Shown: in pieces, positions 36,021 through 44,459 of the stretch
How the letters are laid out: every line of letters starts with the position of its first letter
Numbering within the stretch: the first letter of the stretch is position 1
Position numbers and translations under genes: made by a program
The notes under the pieces: model-generated
Databases searched by the model: none
Seen by the model: the letters and a program-made list of their open reading frames with translations, nothing else
What the model was told of the DNA's origin: nothing
Source: Microvirga massiliensis
GTDB taxonomy: Bacteria; Pseudomonadota; Alphaproteobacteria; Rhizobiales; Beijerinckiaceae
Length of the DNA: 64,000 bases
Direction of reading: 5' to 3'
NCBI RefSeq assembly: GCF_001006805.1
Contig: NZ_LN811350.1
Location: forward strand, 713,227-777,226

Positions 36021-36051
36021 GTGAGCACGGGGCGAACCGAACCGTGCTCAC
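36021..36051 (-). promoter_or_regulatory. Intercistronic hairpin after the lyase gene
   Basis: The arms GTGAGCACGG (36021-36030) and CCGTGCTCAC (36042-36051) form a perfect 10-bp stem with an 11-base loop. It lies four bases beyond the end of the lyase gene on the transcribed strand, with no T-run. It may mark the 3' end of the upstream mRNA segment. Confidence 0.6.
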
Positions 36052-36054
36052 GAA

Positions 36055-36966
36055 TTACGGGAGATGCGGCAGGACCGTCGCGACAATCGATCTGTCGAGC
36101 GTCTCGTAATCGTGCAGGCCGATGAGCTCATAGAGTTCGGCACGGGTTTGCATCCGGGGCACCATCGACTGCGTGCCGCCCTCGCGCACAAGGGTTTCGT
36201 AGAGAATCTCCTGGGCCTTGTTGGCGACCCGCAGAGAGCTGACGGGCCAGATGACCATCCGATAGCCCATGGCCTCGAACTCGCTCGCCGCGAAGAACGG
36301 CGTTCTCCCGAACTCGGTCATGTTGGCGAGGAGCGGAACGCCGGGCATGCGTTCCGCAAAGGCCCGAAACATCTCTGCGCTCGTCAGGGCTTCGGGAAAG
36401 ATCGCGTCGGCACCGGCCTCGAGATAGAGCTTCGCACGGGCCACGGCGCCGTCGATTCCTTCGCTCGCGGCTGCATCAGTGCGCGCGACGATGACCAGAT
36501 CCCGCCGCGCCCTGGCGGCCGCGGCTACTTTGGCCGCCATGTCGTAGGCATCGGCAAGCTTCTTGTCGTTCAGATGGCCGCATTTCTTCGGCAGGAGCTG
36601 ATCCTCGATGTGCACCGCGCCGGCGCCGGCCTCCTCAAACACGCGCACCATGTGCATGACGTTGAGCGCCTCGCCATAACCCGTGTCGCCGTCGACGAGC
36701 ACGGGGAGGCCGCTGCTGCGCGCCACCTGGCGGATGAAGAACGCCACCTCGTCCACGGTGATGATGCCGAGGTCCGGCAGGCCCATCGAGGCGGTCATGG
36801 CAGCGCCCGACAGGTAGACGGCCTCAAAACCGGCAGCCTTGGCCTGGAGGGACGCCATGCCGTTATGGGCGCCCGGAATCCCGAGGATGCCCTTGCGCTC
36901 CATGAGAGAGCGGAAACGCCGTCCGGCTGAAACGGCGGGCAAATCGTCGGAAACGAGGTATGGCAT
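36055..36966 (-). CDS. Isocitrate lyase/PEP mutase family lyase (methylisocitrate or dimethylmalate lyase-like)
   Basis: This 303-residue (alpha/beta)8 lyase has Mg-binding Asp92 and Asp94 (LVDGDTGYG), Glu121 (HIEDQ) and catalytic Cys129 in PKKCGHL, the signature shared by isocitrate and methylisocitrate lyases. Length and sequence are PrpB-like, but prpC and prpD are absent. Position in an operon with a tripartite tricarboxylate transporter suggests it cleaves an imported or derived branched dicarboxylate into pyruvate or succinate fragments. 2,3-dimethylmalate lyase of the nicotinate pathway belongs to the same superfamily and is an alternative. Confidence 0.85.
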   Translation of the reverse strand: MPYLVSDDLPAVSAGRRFRSLMERKGILGIPGAHNGMASLQAKAAGFEAVYLSGAAMTASMGLPDLGIITVDEVAFFIRQVARSSGLPVLVDGDTGYGEALNVMHMVRVFEEAGAGAVHIEDQLLPKKCGHLNDKKLADAYDMAAKVAAAARARRDLVIVARTDAAASEGIDGAVARAKLYLEAGADAIFPEALTSAEMFRAFAERMPGVPLLANMTEFGRTPFFAASEFEAMGYRMVIWPVSSLRVANKAQEILYETLVREGGTQSMVPRMQTRAELYELIGLHDYETLDRSIVATVLPHLP

Positions 36967-36999
36967 ATTCGCGTCTTTCGTGAACTCGCAACCCGATCG

Positions 37000-38532
37000 C
37001 TAATGGCGGCTCTCCGAGCCGCTCGCAGCCGATTGCTCCGGCGCGCCCGGCATTCCCGGCCGCAGCTTTCCCGCTACCAAGGGTACGATGATCGCCAAGG
37101 CGGCCAGTACCCAGAGAACGATGCTGGTCGGCGTCGACCACAGGATGGCGAAATCGCCACCCGACAGAGAGAGTGCGCGGCGGAAATTATCCTCGAGGAG
37201 TCGCGCGAGCACGAAGGCCAGCATGACCGGAATCAAGGGAATGCCGACTTTTCTCAGAGCATAGGCAACGATGCCGAAACCCGTCGTGATCAGAAGCTCC
37301 ACCGGCGAGTTCGATACCGCGTAGACTCCCGCATAGGACAGAGCCAGGACGCCGGGATACAGGATCCAGGACGGAACCAGCAGCAGACGCGCAAACACAC
37401 CGACGAGCGGAAGATTGAGCACGAGCAGCATCAGGTTGCCGACATACATCGATGCGATCAGGCCCCAGGCGATTTCGGGGCGCTGCGTGAACAGGAGCGG
37501 CCCGGGCGTGATCGAGTACATGAGAAAGGCGCCGAGCATCACGGCCGTCGTTCCGGAGCCGGGAATCCCCAAGGCCAGCATGGGCACCATGGACCCGGTC
37601 TGGGCCGCGTTGTCGGCTGTTTCCGGCGCCGCGAGGCCTCGCATGTCGCCTTTGCCGAAGGTTCCTCTGTCCGACAGTCGTTTCTCGGCCGTGTAGGATA
37701 CGGCGGAGGCCAGGGATGCTCCCGCGCCTGGAAGCACGCCGATGAAGAAACCGATGCCGGTCGCGCGGACCATGGCCGGCAGGCAGAAGAGGATTTCCGT
37801 CAGCTTGAGGCGCGCACCCTTGCCGAGATGCGACACCGTCCCGCCAATCAGGCCTTCGACGAGGATGAGGACCTCGCTGACCGCAAACAGCCCGATGGTC
37901 AGGCTCGTGAAGTCGATCCCTCCGACGAGCTCGATCGATCCGAACGTGAAGCGTTCGACCCCGGTGCCGCCATCGACGCCGACCATGGCGAAGAGAAGCC
38001 CGAGTGAAACGGCCGCCCAGGTCTTGGCGGCATTGCCTTCGCCCATCGTGCCGAGCAGCGCAAAGGACAGAACCATGAGCGCCACGTAATCGGCAGGTCC
38101 GAAGGACAGCGCCAGCCGTGCTAGCGGAACGGCCAGGAAGGTCATCAGAACGACGGCTGCGGTACCGCCGACGAAGCTGCCGATGCCGCTGATCGCGAGG
38201 GCAGCCGCGCCGCGTCCGGCTTTGGCCAGCGGATAGCCGTCGAGCGTCGTCATCACGAGGCCGGGATCGCCCGGGATGTTCAACAGGATCGACGAGATGC
38301 GGCCGCCATAGCCGCTGCCATAGTAGAGACCCGCAAGCAGAATGAGCGCGGTTTCGGGCGGCAGCTTCAGGGCGAAGCACAAAGGCAGAAGGAGCGCGAC
38401 CGCATTGATGGGCCCGATCCCTGGAAGGGCGCCGATCGCCGTGCCGAGCGCGACACCGATGAAGGCCATCGCGAGATTGAGCGGCGTCAGCGCGACCTGA
38501 AAGCCGGCCAGCAGGGAAGAAAAGGCTTCCAT
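37000..38532 (-). CDS. tctA: Tripartite tricarboxylate transporter, TctA large permease
   Basis: This 510-residue membrane protein has about 11-12 hydrophobic segments. TctA landmarks are GTAIGALPGIGPINAVALLLP near the start, LAGLYYGSGYGGRISSILLN, GVLPGAGASLASAVSYTAEK and MVPMLALGIPGSGTTAVMLG. Its ATG region directly abuts the tctB stop. It uses the cation gradient to import carboxylates with TctB and TctC. The downstream lyase gene follows 33 bases later. Confidence 0.95.
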   Translation of the reverse strand: MEAFSSLLAGFQVALTPLNLAMAFIGVALGTAIGALPGIGPINAVALLLPLCFALKLPPETALILLAGLYYGSGYGGRISSILLNIPGDPGLVMTTLDGYPLAKAGRGAAALAISGIGSFVGGTAAVVLMTFLAVPLARLALSFGPADYVALMVLSFALLGTMGEGNAAKTWAAVSLGLLFAMVGVDGGTGVERFTFGSIELVGGIDFTSLTIGLFAVSEVLILVEGLIGGTVSHLGKGARLKLTEILFCLPAMVRATGIGFFIGVLPGAGASLASAVSYTAEKRLSDRGTFGKGDMRGLAAPETADNAAQTGSMVPMLALGIPGSGTTAVMLGAFLMYSITPGPLLFTQRPEIAWGLIASMYVGNLMLLVLNLPLVGVFARLLLVPSWILYPGVLALSYAGVYAVSNSPVELLITTGFGIVAYALRKVGIPLIPVMLAFVLARLLEDNFRRALSLSGGDFAILWSTPTSIVLWVLAALAIIVPLVAGKLRPGMPGAPEQSAASGSESRH

Positions 38533-38961
38533 CTACATCCCCAGCGGTCCGCGCGGCAGCGGAAGATCGAGAAGCCGATCGAGCAGAACGAAGAACGCGA
38601 CCGCCGTGATGACGGCCGACACGGCGGCGCCGACCAGAGTCGCGCGGAATGCCAGCGCGCAGACGAAGCAGAGGAGAGCCGTCGCAGGCACGAACCCGAG
38701 AGGTTGCAGCAGCAGCGGATAAACGAGCGAGGCCAGCGCGATGGCCACCGCGCGAGGCCAGGCACCGAACTCCGTCGCGACAAGGCCCGGCCTTATCATC
38801 AAGGCCAGGCCACTCAGGCCAAGGACCGCCGCAACGATCGTTGGAAATGCTCGCGGGCCGACAGGATCGGCTGCGAAGGGAACGACGAGGGTCTGCGCAT
38901 GCCAAGCCGCACCAACGGCGAGCAAGATCAGCAGACCACCCAACACACGGTCGATCGTCAC
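38533..38961 (-). CDS. tctB: Tripartite tricarboxylate transporter, TctB small permease
   Basis: This 142-residue protein has four predicted membrane helices (LGGLLILLAVGAAWHAQTLV, FPTIVAAVLGLSGLALMI, AVAIALASLVYPLLLQPLGF and ATLVGAAVSAVITAVAFFVL), the expected TctB layout. Sequence conservation in TctB is low; identity rests on position between tctA and tctC and on helix count. The conserved ...DPVGPRAFP... segment after helix 1 is present. Confidence 0.9.
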   Translation of the reverse strand: MTIDRVLGGLLILLAVGAAWHAQTLVVPFAADPVGPRAFPTIVAAVLGLSGLALMIRPGLVATEFGAWPRAVAIALASLVYPLLLQPLGFVPATALLCFVCALAFRATLVGAAVSAVITAVAFFVLLDRLLDLPLPRGPLGM

Positions 38962-39007
38962 GGCGTATCCCGTTCAGGATGATCGAAAAAAGGCGTCGGG
39001 ATCCGCT

Positions 39008-39994
39008 CTACTGGATCAGGCCCACTTCGCGCGCCAGGTCGCGGAAATCGGCCGTGCGCTTCTTTGCGAAGGCGTCGAATTCGGGACCGACGAGATTGAA
39101 CTCGAACAATCCCTGCTCGGCGCGCGCCTTCTGCCAACGCGGATCGGAGTTGAGCTTCTTGAGCGCGTCGGTCCAGAATTGATACGAGTCCTCGGACGCC
39201 TTCGGCGGAGCATAGAAGCCGCGCACGATCGGCCATTGGACGTCGTAGCCCTGTTCCTTCGCGGTCGGGACATTGGCGAAGGCGCCCGGCAACCGCTGCT
39301 CCGAGAAGGTTGCCAGAAGCCGGATCTCGCCCGCTTCGAGCTGGCCGCGCACCTCCGACGCATCGCCTGGGAAAGCTTCGATATGGCCGCCGAGGAGAGC
39401 CCCCATGGCCTCACCGCCGCCTTCGAACGACAGATAGCGCATCTTGCGCGGATCGACGCCTGCGGCCCGCTGGACGAGGGCGGCCTTCATCCAGTCCTGG
39501 CTTCCGACGGTTCCGCCGGCGCCCACCGGCACTGAGGCAGGATCCTTCTTCAAGGCTTCCACCAGATCCTTCAAGGTCTGGAAGCGGCTGTCCTTGCGCA
39601 CGGCGAGGACGCCGTAATCGGCGCCGATCGCCCCGAGCCAGCGAACGTCGTTCTCCTTGAAACGCCCAAATTTGCCCTGGGCGAGATTGACCCAGGACCC
39701 TGTCGATACGGCGATGATCACATTCGGATCGGAGGCCCGCTGCGCCTGAATGTTGTTGTAGGCCACCGCGCCGATGCCGCCGGGCATGTTGACGGTGCGG
39801 ATCTGGGCATCGACGATGCCGAGCTCGTTCAGCATCCTGCTCGTTAGCCTGCAGGTCAGATCGAATCCGCCGCCGGGTGCCGCCGGAGCGATGCATTCCG
39901 GATTCTGCGGCTGGAAGCTCTGGGCCCACCCGATCCCGGGGCTGAACAGGACAAGGCTAAGGGCGAGCCCAGCGAACTTCGTTCCGATCCTCAT
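39008..39994 (-). CDS. tctC: Tripartite tricarboxylate transporter substrate-binding protein (Bug/TctC family)
   Basis: This 328-residue secreted protein has a signal peptide (FAGLALSLVLFSPGIGWAQS). The Bug-family body has PECIAPAAPGGGFDLTCRL near the N-terminus and a VNMPGGIGAVAYNNI ligand loop. DPASVPVGAGGTVGSQDWM forms the second carboxylate-binding segment. It is the first gene of tctCBA-lyase-cyclase-AhpD. The ligand is likely a di- or tricarboxylate. Confidence 0.93.
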   Translation of the reverse strand: MRIGTKFAGLALSLVLFSPGIGWAQSFQPQNPECIAPAAPGGGFDLTCRLTSRMLNELGIVDAQIRTVNMPGGIGAVAYNNIQAQRASDPNVIIAVSTGSWVNLAQGKFGRFKENDVRWLGAIGADYGVLAVRKDSRFQTLKDLVEALKKDPASVPVGAGGTVGSQDWMKAALVQRAAGVDPRKMRYLSFEGGGEAMGALLGGHIEAFPGDASEVRGQLEAGEIRLLATFSEQRLPGAFANVPTAKEQGYDVQWPIVRGFYAPPKASEDSYQFWTDALKKLNSDPRWQKARAEQGLFEFNLVGPEFDAFAKKRTADFRDLAREVGLIQ

Positions 39995-40091
39995 GGCGTT
40001 TCCTATGCGACTGGTTGCAGGAGCGCCGACACAGTAAGTGACACCCCGCCATTCGCCAATGTCGCCGCTCTGTCAAAACTCGTTCGTCCGC

Positions 40092-40125
40092 ACAAAACAA
40101 AACGCCGTGCCAACGGCACGGCGTT
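40092..40125 (-). terminator. Rho-independent terminator of fpr
   Basis: The 11-bp stem AACGCCGTGCC / GGCACGGCGTT (40101-40125) has a three-base loop. On the minus strand it is followed by TTTTGTTTTGTG. It lies 60 bases beyond the fpr stop, so transcription of fpr should end before tctC. Confidence 0.85.
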
Positions 40126-40184
40126 CGAGATCGTTCTTGTCGTGCAAGGTGCATGTCGCCGCGTGAGCGGCGGCGCAGCGGCTT

Positions 40185-40958
40185 CTACTTCTCGACGAAG
40201 GCTTTCTCGATCACGAAGTGACCGGGCTCACCGTGATTGCCCTCGACGAAGTCTCTCTCCTCCAGAATGATCCGCAGGTCGCCGATCATCTGGGGGCTGC
40301 CGCAGAGCATGACGCGATCCTCGGCGACATCGAGCGGTGGAAGCCCGATATCCTGGAACAGCTTGCCGCTCGTGATGAGATCGGTGACGCGTCCACGATT
40401 CTGGAAGGGTTCGCGCGTGACAGTGGGATAGTAGATCAGCTTCTCGCGGATCTCGTCGCCGAGGAACTCGTCATCGGGCAGGACCTCGGTGATCGTCTCG
40501 CCATAGGCGAGCTCGGCGACCTGGCGGCAACCGTGGACGAGAACGATCCGCTCGAAGCGCTCGTAGGTTTCCGGATCGCGGATGATGCTCATGAACGGTG
40601 CGAGGCCGGTACCCGTGCCGAACAGGTAGAGCCGCTTTCCGGGCATCAGGTTGTCGAGCACGAGAGTCCCGGTCGCCTTGCGGCTGACCATGATGGGATC
40701 GCCCTCCCTGAGGTGCTGAAGCCGGGAGGTGAGCGGACCGTCGGGAACCTTGATGCTCAGGAACTCGAGGGTATCCTCGTAATTGGGGCTCACGAGGCTG
40801 TACGCACGGAGCAAGGGCCGTCCCTCGATCGGTATGCCGATCATCGTGAACTGGCCGTTCTTGAACCGGAAAGTCGGATTGCGCGTCGTCGTGAAGCTGA
40901 AGAGCGTGTCGGTCCAGTGCCGCACGCTCAGAACGCGCTCTTCGTTCAGATTGCTCAT
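40185..40958 (-). CDS. fpr: Ferredoxin--NADP+ reductase
   Basis: This 257-residue FAD enzyme of the bacterial subclass I type has FAD-binding RAYSLVSPNYEDTLEFLSIKV, the NADP-binding LFGTGTGLAPFMSIIRD, HGCRQVAELAYG and MLCGSPQM, and a C-terminal extension ending in VEK. It moves electrons between NADPH and ferredoxin or flavodoxin. It could supply electrons to the FeS-containing 6-hydroxynicotinate reductase encoded 15 kb away, but it is a common housekeeping gene. It is divergent from the enamidase gene. Confidence 0.94.
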   Translation of the reverse strand: MSNLNEERVLSVRHWTDTLFSFTTTRNPTFRFKNGQFTMIGIPIEGRPLLRAYSLVSPNYEDTLEFLSIKVPDGPLTSRLQHLREGDPIMVSRKATGTLVLDNLMPGKRLYLFGTGTGLAPFMSIIRDPETYERFERIVLVHGCRQVAELAYGETITEVLPDDEFLGDEIREKLIYYPTVTREPFQNRGRVTDLITSGKLFQDIGLPPLDVAEDRVMLCGSPQMIGDLRIILEERDFVEGNHGEPGHFVIEKAFVEK

Positions 40959-41062
40959 CGAGGGCGATCCGCTATCAACCTGCGCCGAGGAACTTGGCCG
41001 GCACCGACAGGGAGAACTGGCTGAGGCCAGTCGGAACGAACTGACTTGCCGGACGCCAATTC

Positions 41063-41080
41063 ATTCGCATACAAATGAAT
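41063..41080. promoter_or_regulatory. Candidate operator upstream of enamidase gene
   Basis: The site reads ATTCGCATACAAATGAAT. It sits 93 bases before the enamidase ATG, inside a longer inverted repeat (ATTCATT at 41059-41065, AATGAAT at 41074-41080). Read on the other strand it matches 15 of 18 positions of the site at 61346-61363, which precedes the opposing catabolic operon. The TTTGTATGC core is of the kind bound by FCD-type GntR regulators, and such a gene lies at 42729. Confidence 0.65.
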
Positions 41081-41173
41081 ATGGGGTGCCCTAGGCTCTT
41101 TGTCAACGGGTCGCCTCATGCTGAATTGGCAACCTACCCTTTCCCTCCAGTCCTAACGATCGAAGGAAGCCCG

Positions 41174-42373
41174 ATGGCCCACGACGAGTCCCAGAAGCCG
41201 AGCGGACCCACGAAGCTCGTGATCCGCAATATCGGGTTGCTCCTCAGCGGTGACCTCGAAAAGCCGATCCTCGACGCCGATACGGTGGTCGCCATTGACG
41301 GGAAGATCGCCGCCATCGGCCGCGCCAAGGACGTCGATACCGAGGGCGCCACGACCGTCGTCGATGCCCGCGGAACGGCGCTGGCGCCCGGCCTGATCGA
41401 CAGCCACGTTCACCCGGTCGCCGGCGACTGGACGCCCCGCCAGAACCAGCTCGGCTGGATCGACAGCTTCCTCCATGGCGGCGTTACGACGATGATCTCG
41501 GCGGGCGAGGTGCACACGCCGGGCCGCCCCCGGGACGTGGTCGGCCTCAAGGCGATGGCGATCACGGCCCAGCGCATGTTCTCGGCCTTTCGGCCGGGCG
41601 GCGTGAAGATCCATGCCGGAGCGCCGGTGATCGAGCCCGACATGGTCGAGGAGGATTTCAAGGAGCTGGCCGCCGCTGGCGTGAAGCTTCTCGGCGAGGT
41701 CGGCCTCGGCGGCGTCAAGGACGGTCCTACGGCGCGCCGCATGGTCGGCTGGGCCCGCAAATACGGCATCCAGAGCACGATTCATACGGGCGGCCCTTCG
41801 ATCCCCGGCTCGGGCCTGATCGACAAGGACGTGGTGCTCGAGGCCGACACCGACGTGGTCGGGCATATCAACGGCGGCCACACGGCCCTGCCGGACAGCC
41901 AGATTCGCTGCATCTGCGAGGGCTGCCGGCGCGGTCTCGAACTCGTGCACAACGGGAACGAGCGCGCGGCGCTCTACACCTTGCGGACCGCGCGCGAGAT
42001 GAACCAGCTCGAACGCGTCATGCTCGGAACCGATGCTCCGGCCGGCTCCGGCGTGCAGCCGCTCGGGATCATGCGCATGGTGTCGCTCCTGTCCTCGCTG
42101 GGCGATCTTCCGGCGGAGATCGCGATCTGCCTCGCGACCGGCAACACGGCCCGGATGCGTTCGCTCGATTGCGGGCTCATCGAGGTGGGCCGCTCGGCCG
42201 ATTTCGTCCTGATGGACAAGGCGCAGCATTCCGCCGGGCGCAATCTGCTCGACAGCATCCAGCTCGGTGACCTGCCCGGCATCGGCATGGTGATCATCGA
42301 CGGGCTGGTGCGCATCCAGCGCAGCCGCAATACGCCACCGGCCACGACGGTGCCCGAGATCGTCGCACATTGA
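41174..42373 (+). CDS. Enamidase-like amidohydrolase (6-oxo-1,4,5,6-tetrahydronicotinate hydrolase)
   Basis: This 399-residue amidohydrolase strongly resembles Eubacterium barkeri enamidase across its length, as remembered: NIGLLLSGDLEKPILDADTV, GGVTTMISAGEVHTPGRP, LLGEVGLGGVKDG, IHTGGPSIPGS, GHINGGHTALP and the C-terminal RNTPPATT. Metal ligands visible are His78 and His80 (DSHVHPVAG), bridging Glu175, His204, His231 and Asp287 (GTDAPAG). Enamidase opens the ring of 6-oxotetrahydronicotinate and deaminates it to 2-formylglutarate and ammonia. GAAGGAAG precedes the ATG at 41174. It fits the 6-hydroxynicotinate reductase at 56163. Confidence 0.85.
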   Translation: MAHDESQKPSGPTKLVIRNIGLLLSGDLEKPILDADTVVAIDGKIAAIGRAKDVDTEGATTVVDARGTALAPGLIDSHVHPVAGDWTPRQNQLGWIDSFLHGGVTTMISAGEVHTPGRPRDVVGLKAMAITAQRMFSAFRPGGVKIHAGAPVIEPDMVEEDFKELAAAGVKLLGEVGLGGVKDGPTARRMVGWARKYGIQSTIHTGGPSIPGSGLIDKDVVLEADTDVVGHINGGHTALPDSQIRCICEGCRRGLELVHNGNERAALYTLRTAREMNQLERVMLGTDAPAGSGVQPLGIMRMVSLLSSLGDLPAEIAICLATGNTARMRSLDCGLIEVGRSADFVLMDKAQHSAGRNLLDSIQLGDLPGIGMVIIDGLVRIQRSRNTPPATTVPEIVAH

Positions 42374-42566
42374 GGCTGGATCCATTCTGTCCTTGTGGGT
42401 CGCAGGCATCCAGCCTGCGACGGATCCGCCTCGTCCTTGCGAGTTGGGCACCGACCTGTGGTCGATCCGCCTGGGATGAAAGCTTGGGCGCAAGGAGCCA
42501 TGACGTCCTGCGACTCGACCCGGCTTTCTTAGCCGCAGGCCGTGCGGACAACCCATCCCACCGCAC

Positions 42567-42648
42567 TTCGTCCTTGCGAGCTGGAGGCGAAGCAATCTAC
42601 CCGTCGAGGATACGCTCCTGTATTGCTTTGCTCCGCTCGCAAAGACGA
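42567..42648. repeat. Copy 5 of the intergenic palindromic repeat
   Basis: It contains CGTCCTTGCGAGCTGGAGGC, AAGCAATCTACCCGTCGAGG and GTATTGCTTTGCTCCGCTCG ending AAAGACG. Degenerate fragments of the same family (CCTTGTGGGTCGCAGGCATC, TCGTCCTTGCGAG) lie at 42388-42445. They occupy the 355-base gap between the enamidase gene and the GntR gene, together with the palindrome at 42698. Confidence 0.8.
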
Positions 42649-42697
42649 CGGGAGGGACGCGAGGCGCAGGTTGACTTCCGAGAACGGACAGGTTCAA

Positions 42698-42709
42698 ATC
42701 GTGCACGAT
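42698..42709. promoter_or_regulatory. Perfect palindrome before gntR-type gene
   Basis: ATCGTGCACGAT is a 12-bp perfect palindrome ending 19 bases before the GTG start of the GntR-family gene. The spacing suits an autoregulatory operator. It differs from the ATTC-GCATACAAAT-GAAT site, so two different proteins or binding modes may be involved. Confidence 0.45.
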
Positions 42710-42728
42710 ACATGATCTGGGATGCTTC

Positions 42729-43388
42729 GTGCCACTTTCTGCCCGCAAGGTCGAGCGCACCGCCCTCGTTGATCAGGTCTACGAGATCCTGAAGGAGCGC
42801 ATTCTCGACCGGTTCTATGAGCCCGGGGCGAAACTCAACATCGACGCGCTCGGACGCGAACTCAAGGTGAGTTCGACACCGCTACGGGAGGCTCTCGCGC
42901 GGCTGACGGCCGAGAGCTTGGTGAAAGCAGAACCTTTCGTGGGCTTTGCGGTCGCGGCAATGCCCGACTCGAAATACTATCGCGATCTCTTCGATTTTCG
43001 CCTTGTTATAGAGCCCTGGGCGGCAGCGGAATCGGCGCGGCTGCGGTCGGCGCAGACTTTGCCGACTCTCGAGGCTGCGGTCCGGGCGATGGGAGGATCC
43101 TCGCTCTCGCTCAGCTATCGGCGATTCCGTGATTTCTCGGATGCTGACGACCTGTTTCACCGAACCATCATGACCGGGACCGGGAACGCACCGGCATGCA
43201 AGGCCTACGAGGATCTTCGAATCCATCTGCACATGTCGCGCTTGTATATCCATCGTGAACAGGACACGGAATCCACGCGAGCACAGCATCTTGCCATTCT
43301 CGAGGCGATCCGTTCCGGGCATGCCGAAGAGGCCGCGCAGCACATGCGCGACCACCTCATACTATCTCGAAAGAAGCTACTGGACTGA
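42729..43388 (+). CDS. GntR family transcriptional regulator (FCD subfamily)
   Basis: This 219-residue regulator has a winged helix at residues ~10-75 (YEILKERILDRFYEPGAKLN, LGRELKVSSTPLREALARL). The C-terminal FCD ligand-binding helices carry the metal-binding Asp and His positions (FDFRLVIEPWAAA, DDLFHRTIM, HLAILEAIRSGHAEEA). The start is GTG with GGGATG upstream. It lies between the enamidase and TRAP transporter genes and probably represses both until an organic-acid inducer binds. It is the first choice for the regulator of the 41063 and 61346 sites. Confidence 0.93.
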   Translation: MPLSARKVERTALVDQVYEILKERILDRFYEPGAKLNIDALGRELKVSSTPLREALARLTAESLVKAEPFVGFAVAAMPDSKYYRDLFDFRLVIEPWAAAESARLRSAQTLPTLEAAVRAMGGSSLSLSYRRFRDFSDADDLFHRTIMTGTGNAPACKAYEDLRIHLHMSRLYIHREQDTESTRAQHLAILEAIRSGHAEEAAQHMRDHLILSRKKLLD

Positions 43389-43450
43389 AATCACGGCAGC
43401 GCCCCGGATATCTGTGGGGCGATCACACCAGCGCTAGGGAGGCGCCCAAC

Positions 43451-44449
43451 ATGTTGAAGATGCTCACGTTCGCCGCAGCCGTCATTGGCAGTCTCGCCGT
43501 GCCGCTAACTGCCGGAGCGCAGACCTTGCGGTTCGGCCACGCAAATTCTCCGGGCGAGGTCGCGAACGACATGTTCAACGAATTCGCCGAGCGCGTGAAC
43601 AAGCGTACGAACGGCGCTATGACCATCCGGGTCTTCCCGTCCGAGCAGCTCGGCAAGGAAGCCGACCTCGTGCAGCAGGTCAAAACCGGCGCTCTCGATA
43701 TTTCGGCGCCCAGCATGCCGGTCATGTCGTCTCTGGTGCCCGCAATGGAAATGGCGAGCGGCCCGTTCCTCTGGAAGGATTGGAAGGAGGCCGAGACGGT
43801 CCTTCGCGGCCCGGCTTTCGAGCCACTATGGGACGAACTGCGGGACAAGCACAACATCGTGCCCCTGACCAAGATTCTTTACTGGGGCTGGCGCAATTTC
43901 ACTTTCACCGACCGGGAGGTTCGCAAGCCCGAAGATATGGCCGGGCTGAAGATCCGCGTGCCCGAAAGTCCGATCTGGGTCGAGATGGTGCGTGCTCTCG
44001 GGGCGGCGCCGACGCCGATCCCGTTCGGTGAAGTCTACACCGCTTTGCAGCAGAAAACAGTGGACGGCCAGGAAAACCCGATCCCCACGATCTTTTCGCG
44101 CAAGTTCTATGAAGTCCAGGGTGTCCTGACGATGTCGCGCCACATGCTCCAGAACAACACCATCGTCATCAACAAGGCTTCGCTTGCGAAGCTCTCTCCT
44201 GAAAACCAGAAGATCCTGATCGAAGAGGCTGCGGCGGTTTCCGCCAAGAACACGGAGCTGCAGCAGGCGCGCGAGCAGAGCATGCTGGAAGACATTCGCA
44301 AGTCCGGCCGCACCAGGATCATTGATGATCCGGACCGGGCCGCCTTCCAGGCCAAGATCGAGCCGGCCTACAGCCGCCTCGAATCCCGCTGGGGCGCCGA
44401 ACACACGAAGCGTCTGCGGGCCGAGATCGCGCGCGTGCGCGGCAACTGA
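43451..44449 (+). CDS. dctP: TRAP transporter substrate-binding protein (DctP)
   Basis: This 332-residue periplasmic protein has a signal peptide (MLKMLTFAAAVIGSLAVPLT, cleavage near AGAQT). DctP features are LRFGHANSPGEVANDMFNEF, VFPSEQLGKEADLVQQVKTG, GLKIRVPESPIWVEMVRALG carrying the carboxylate-binding Arg, and PIPFGEVYTALQQKTVDGQE. AGGGAGG precedes the ATG. It probably binds an organic acid tied to the catabolic island. Confidence 0.94.
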   Translation: MLKMLTFAAAVIGSLAVPLTAGAQTLRFGHANSPGEVANDMFNEFAERVNKRTNGAMTIRVFPSEQLGKEADLVQQVKTGALDISAPSMPVMSSLVPAMEMASGPFLWKDWKEAETVLRGPAFEPLWDELRDKHNIVPLTKILYWGWRNFTFTDREVRKPEDMAGLKIRVPESPIWVEMVRALGAAPTPIPFGEVYTALQQKTVDGQENPIPTIFSRKFYEVQGVLTMSRHMLQNNTIVINKASLAKLSPENQKILIEEAAAVSAKNTELQQAREQSMLEDIRKSGRTRIIDDPDRAAFQAKIEPAYSRLESRWGAEHTKRLRAEIARVRGN

Positions 44450-44459
44450 GCGAGTCGCC

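Noticed and set aside
41153..42760. A 535-codon minus-strand frame opposite the enamidase gene
   Set aside because: The plus-strand enamidase reading has all metal ligands and a ribosome-binding site; the minus frame is a shadow.
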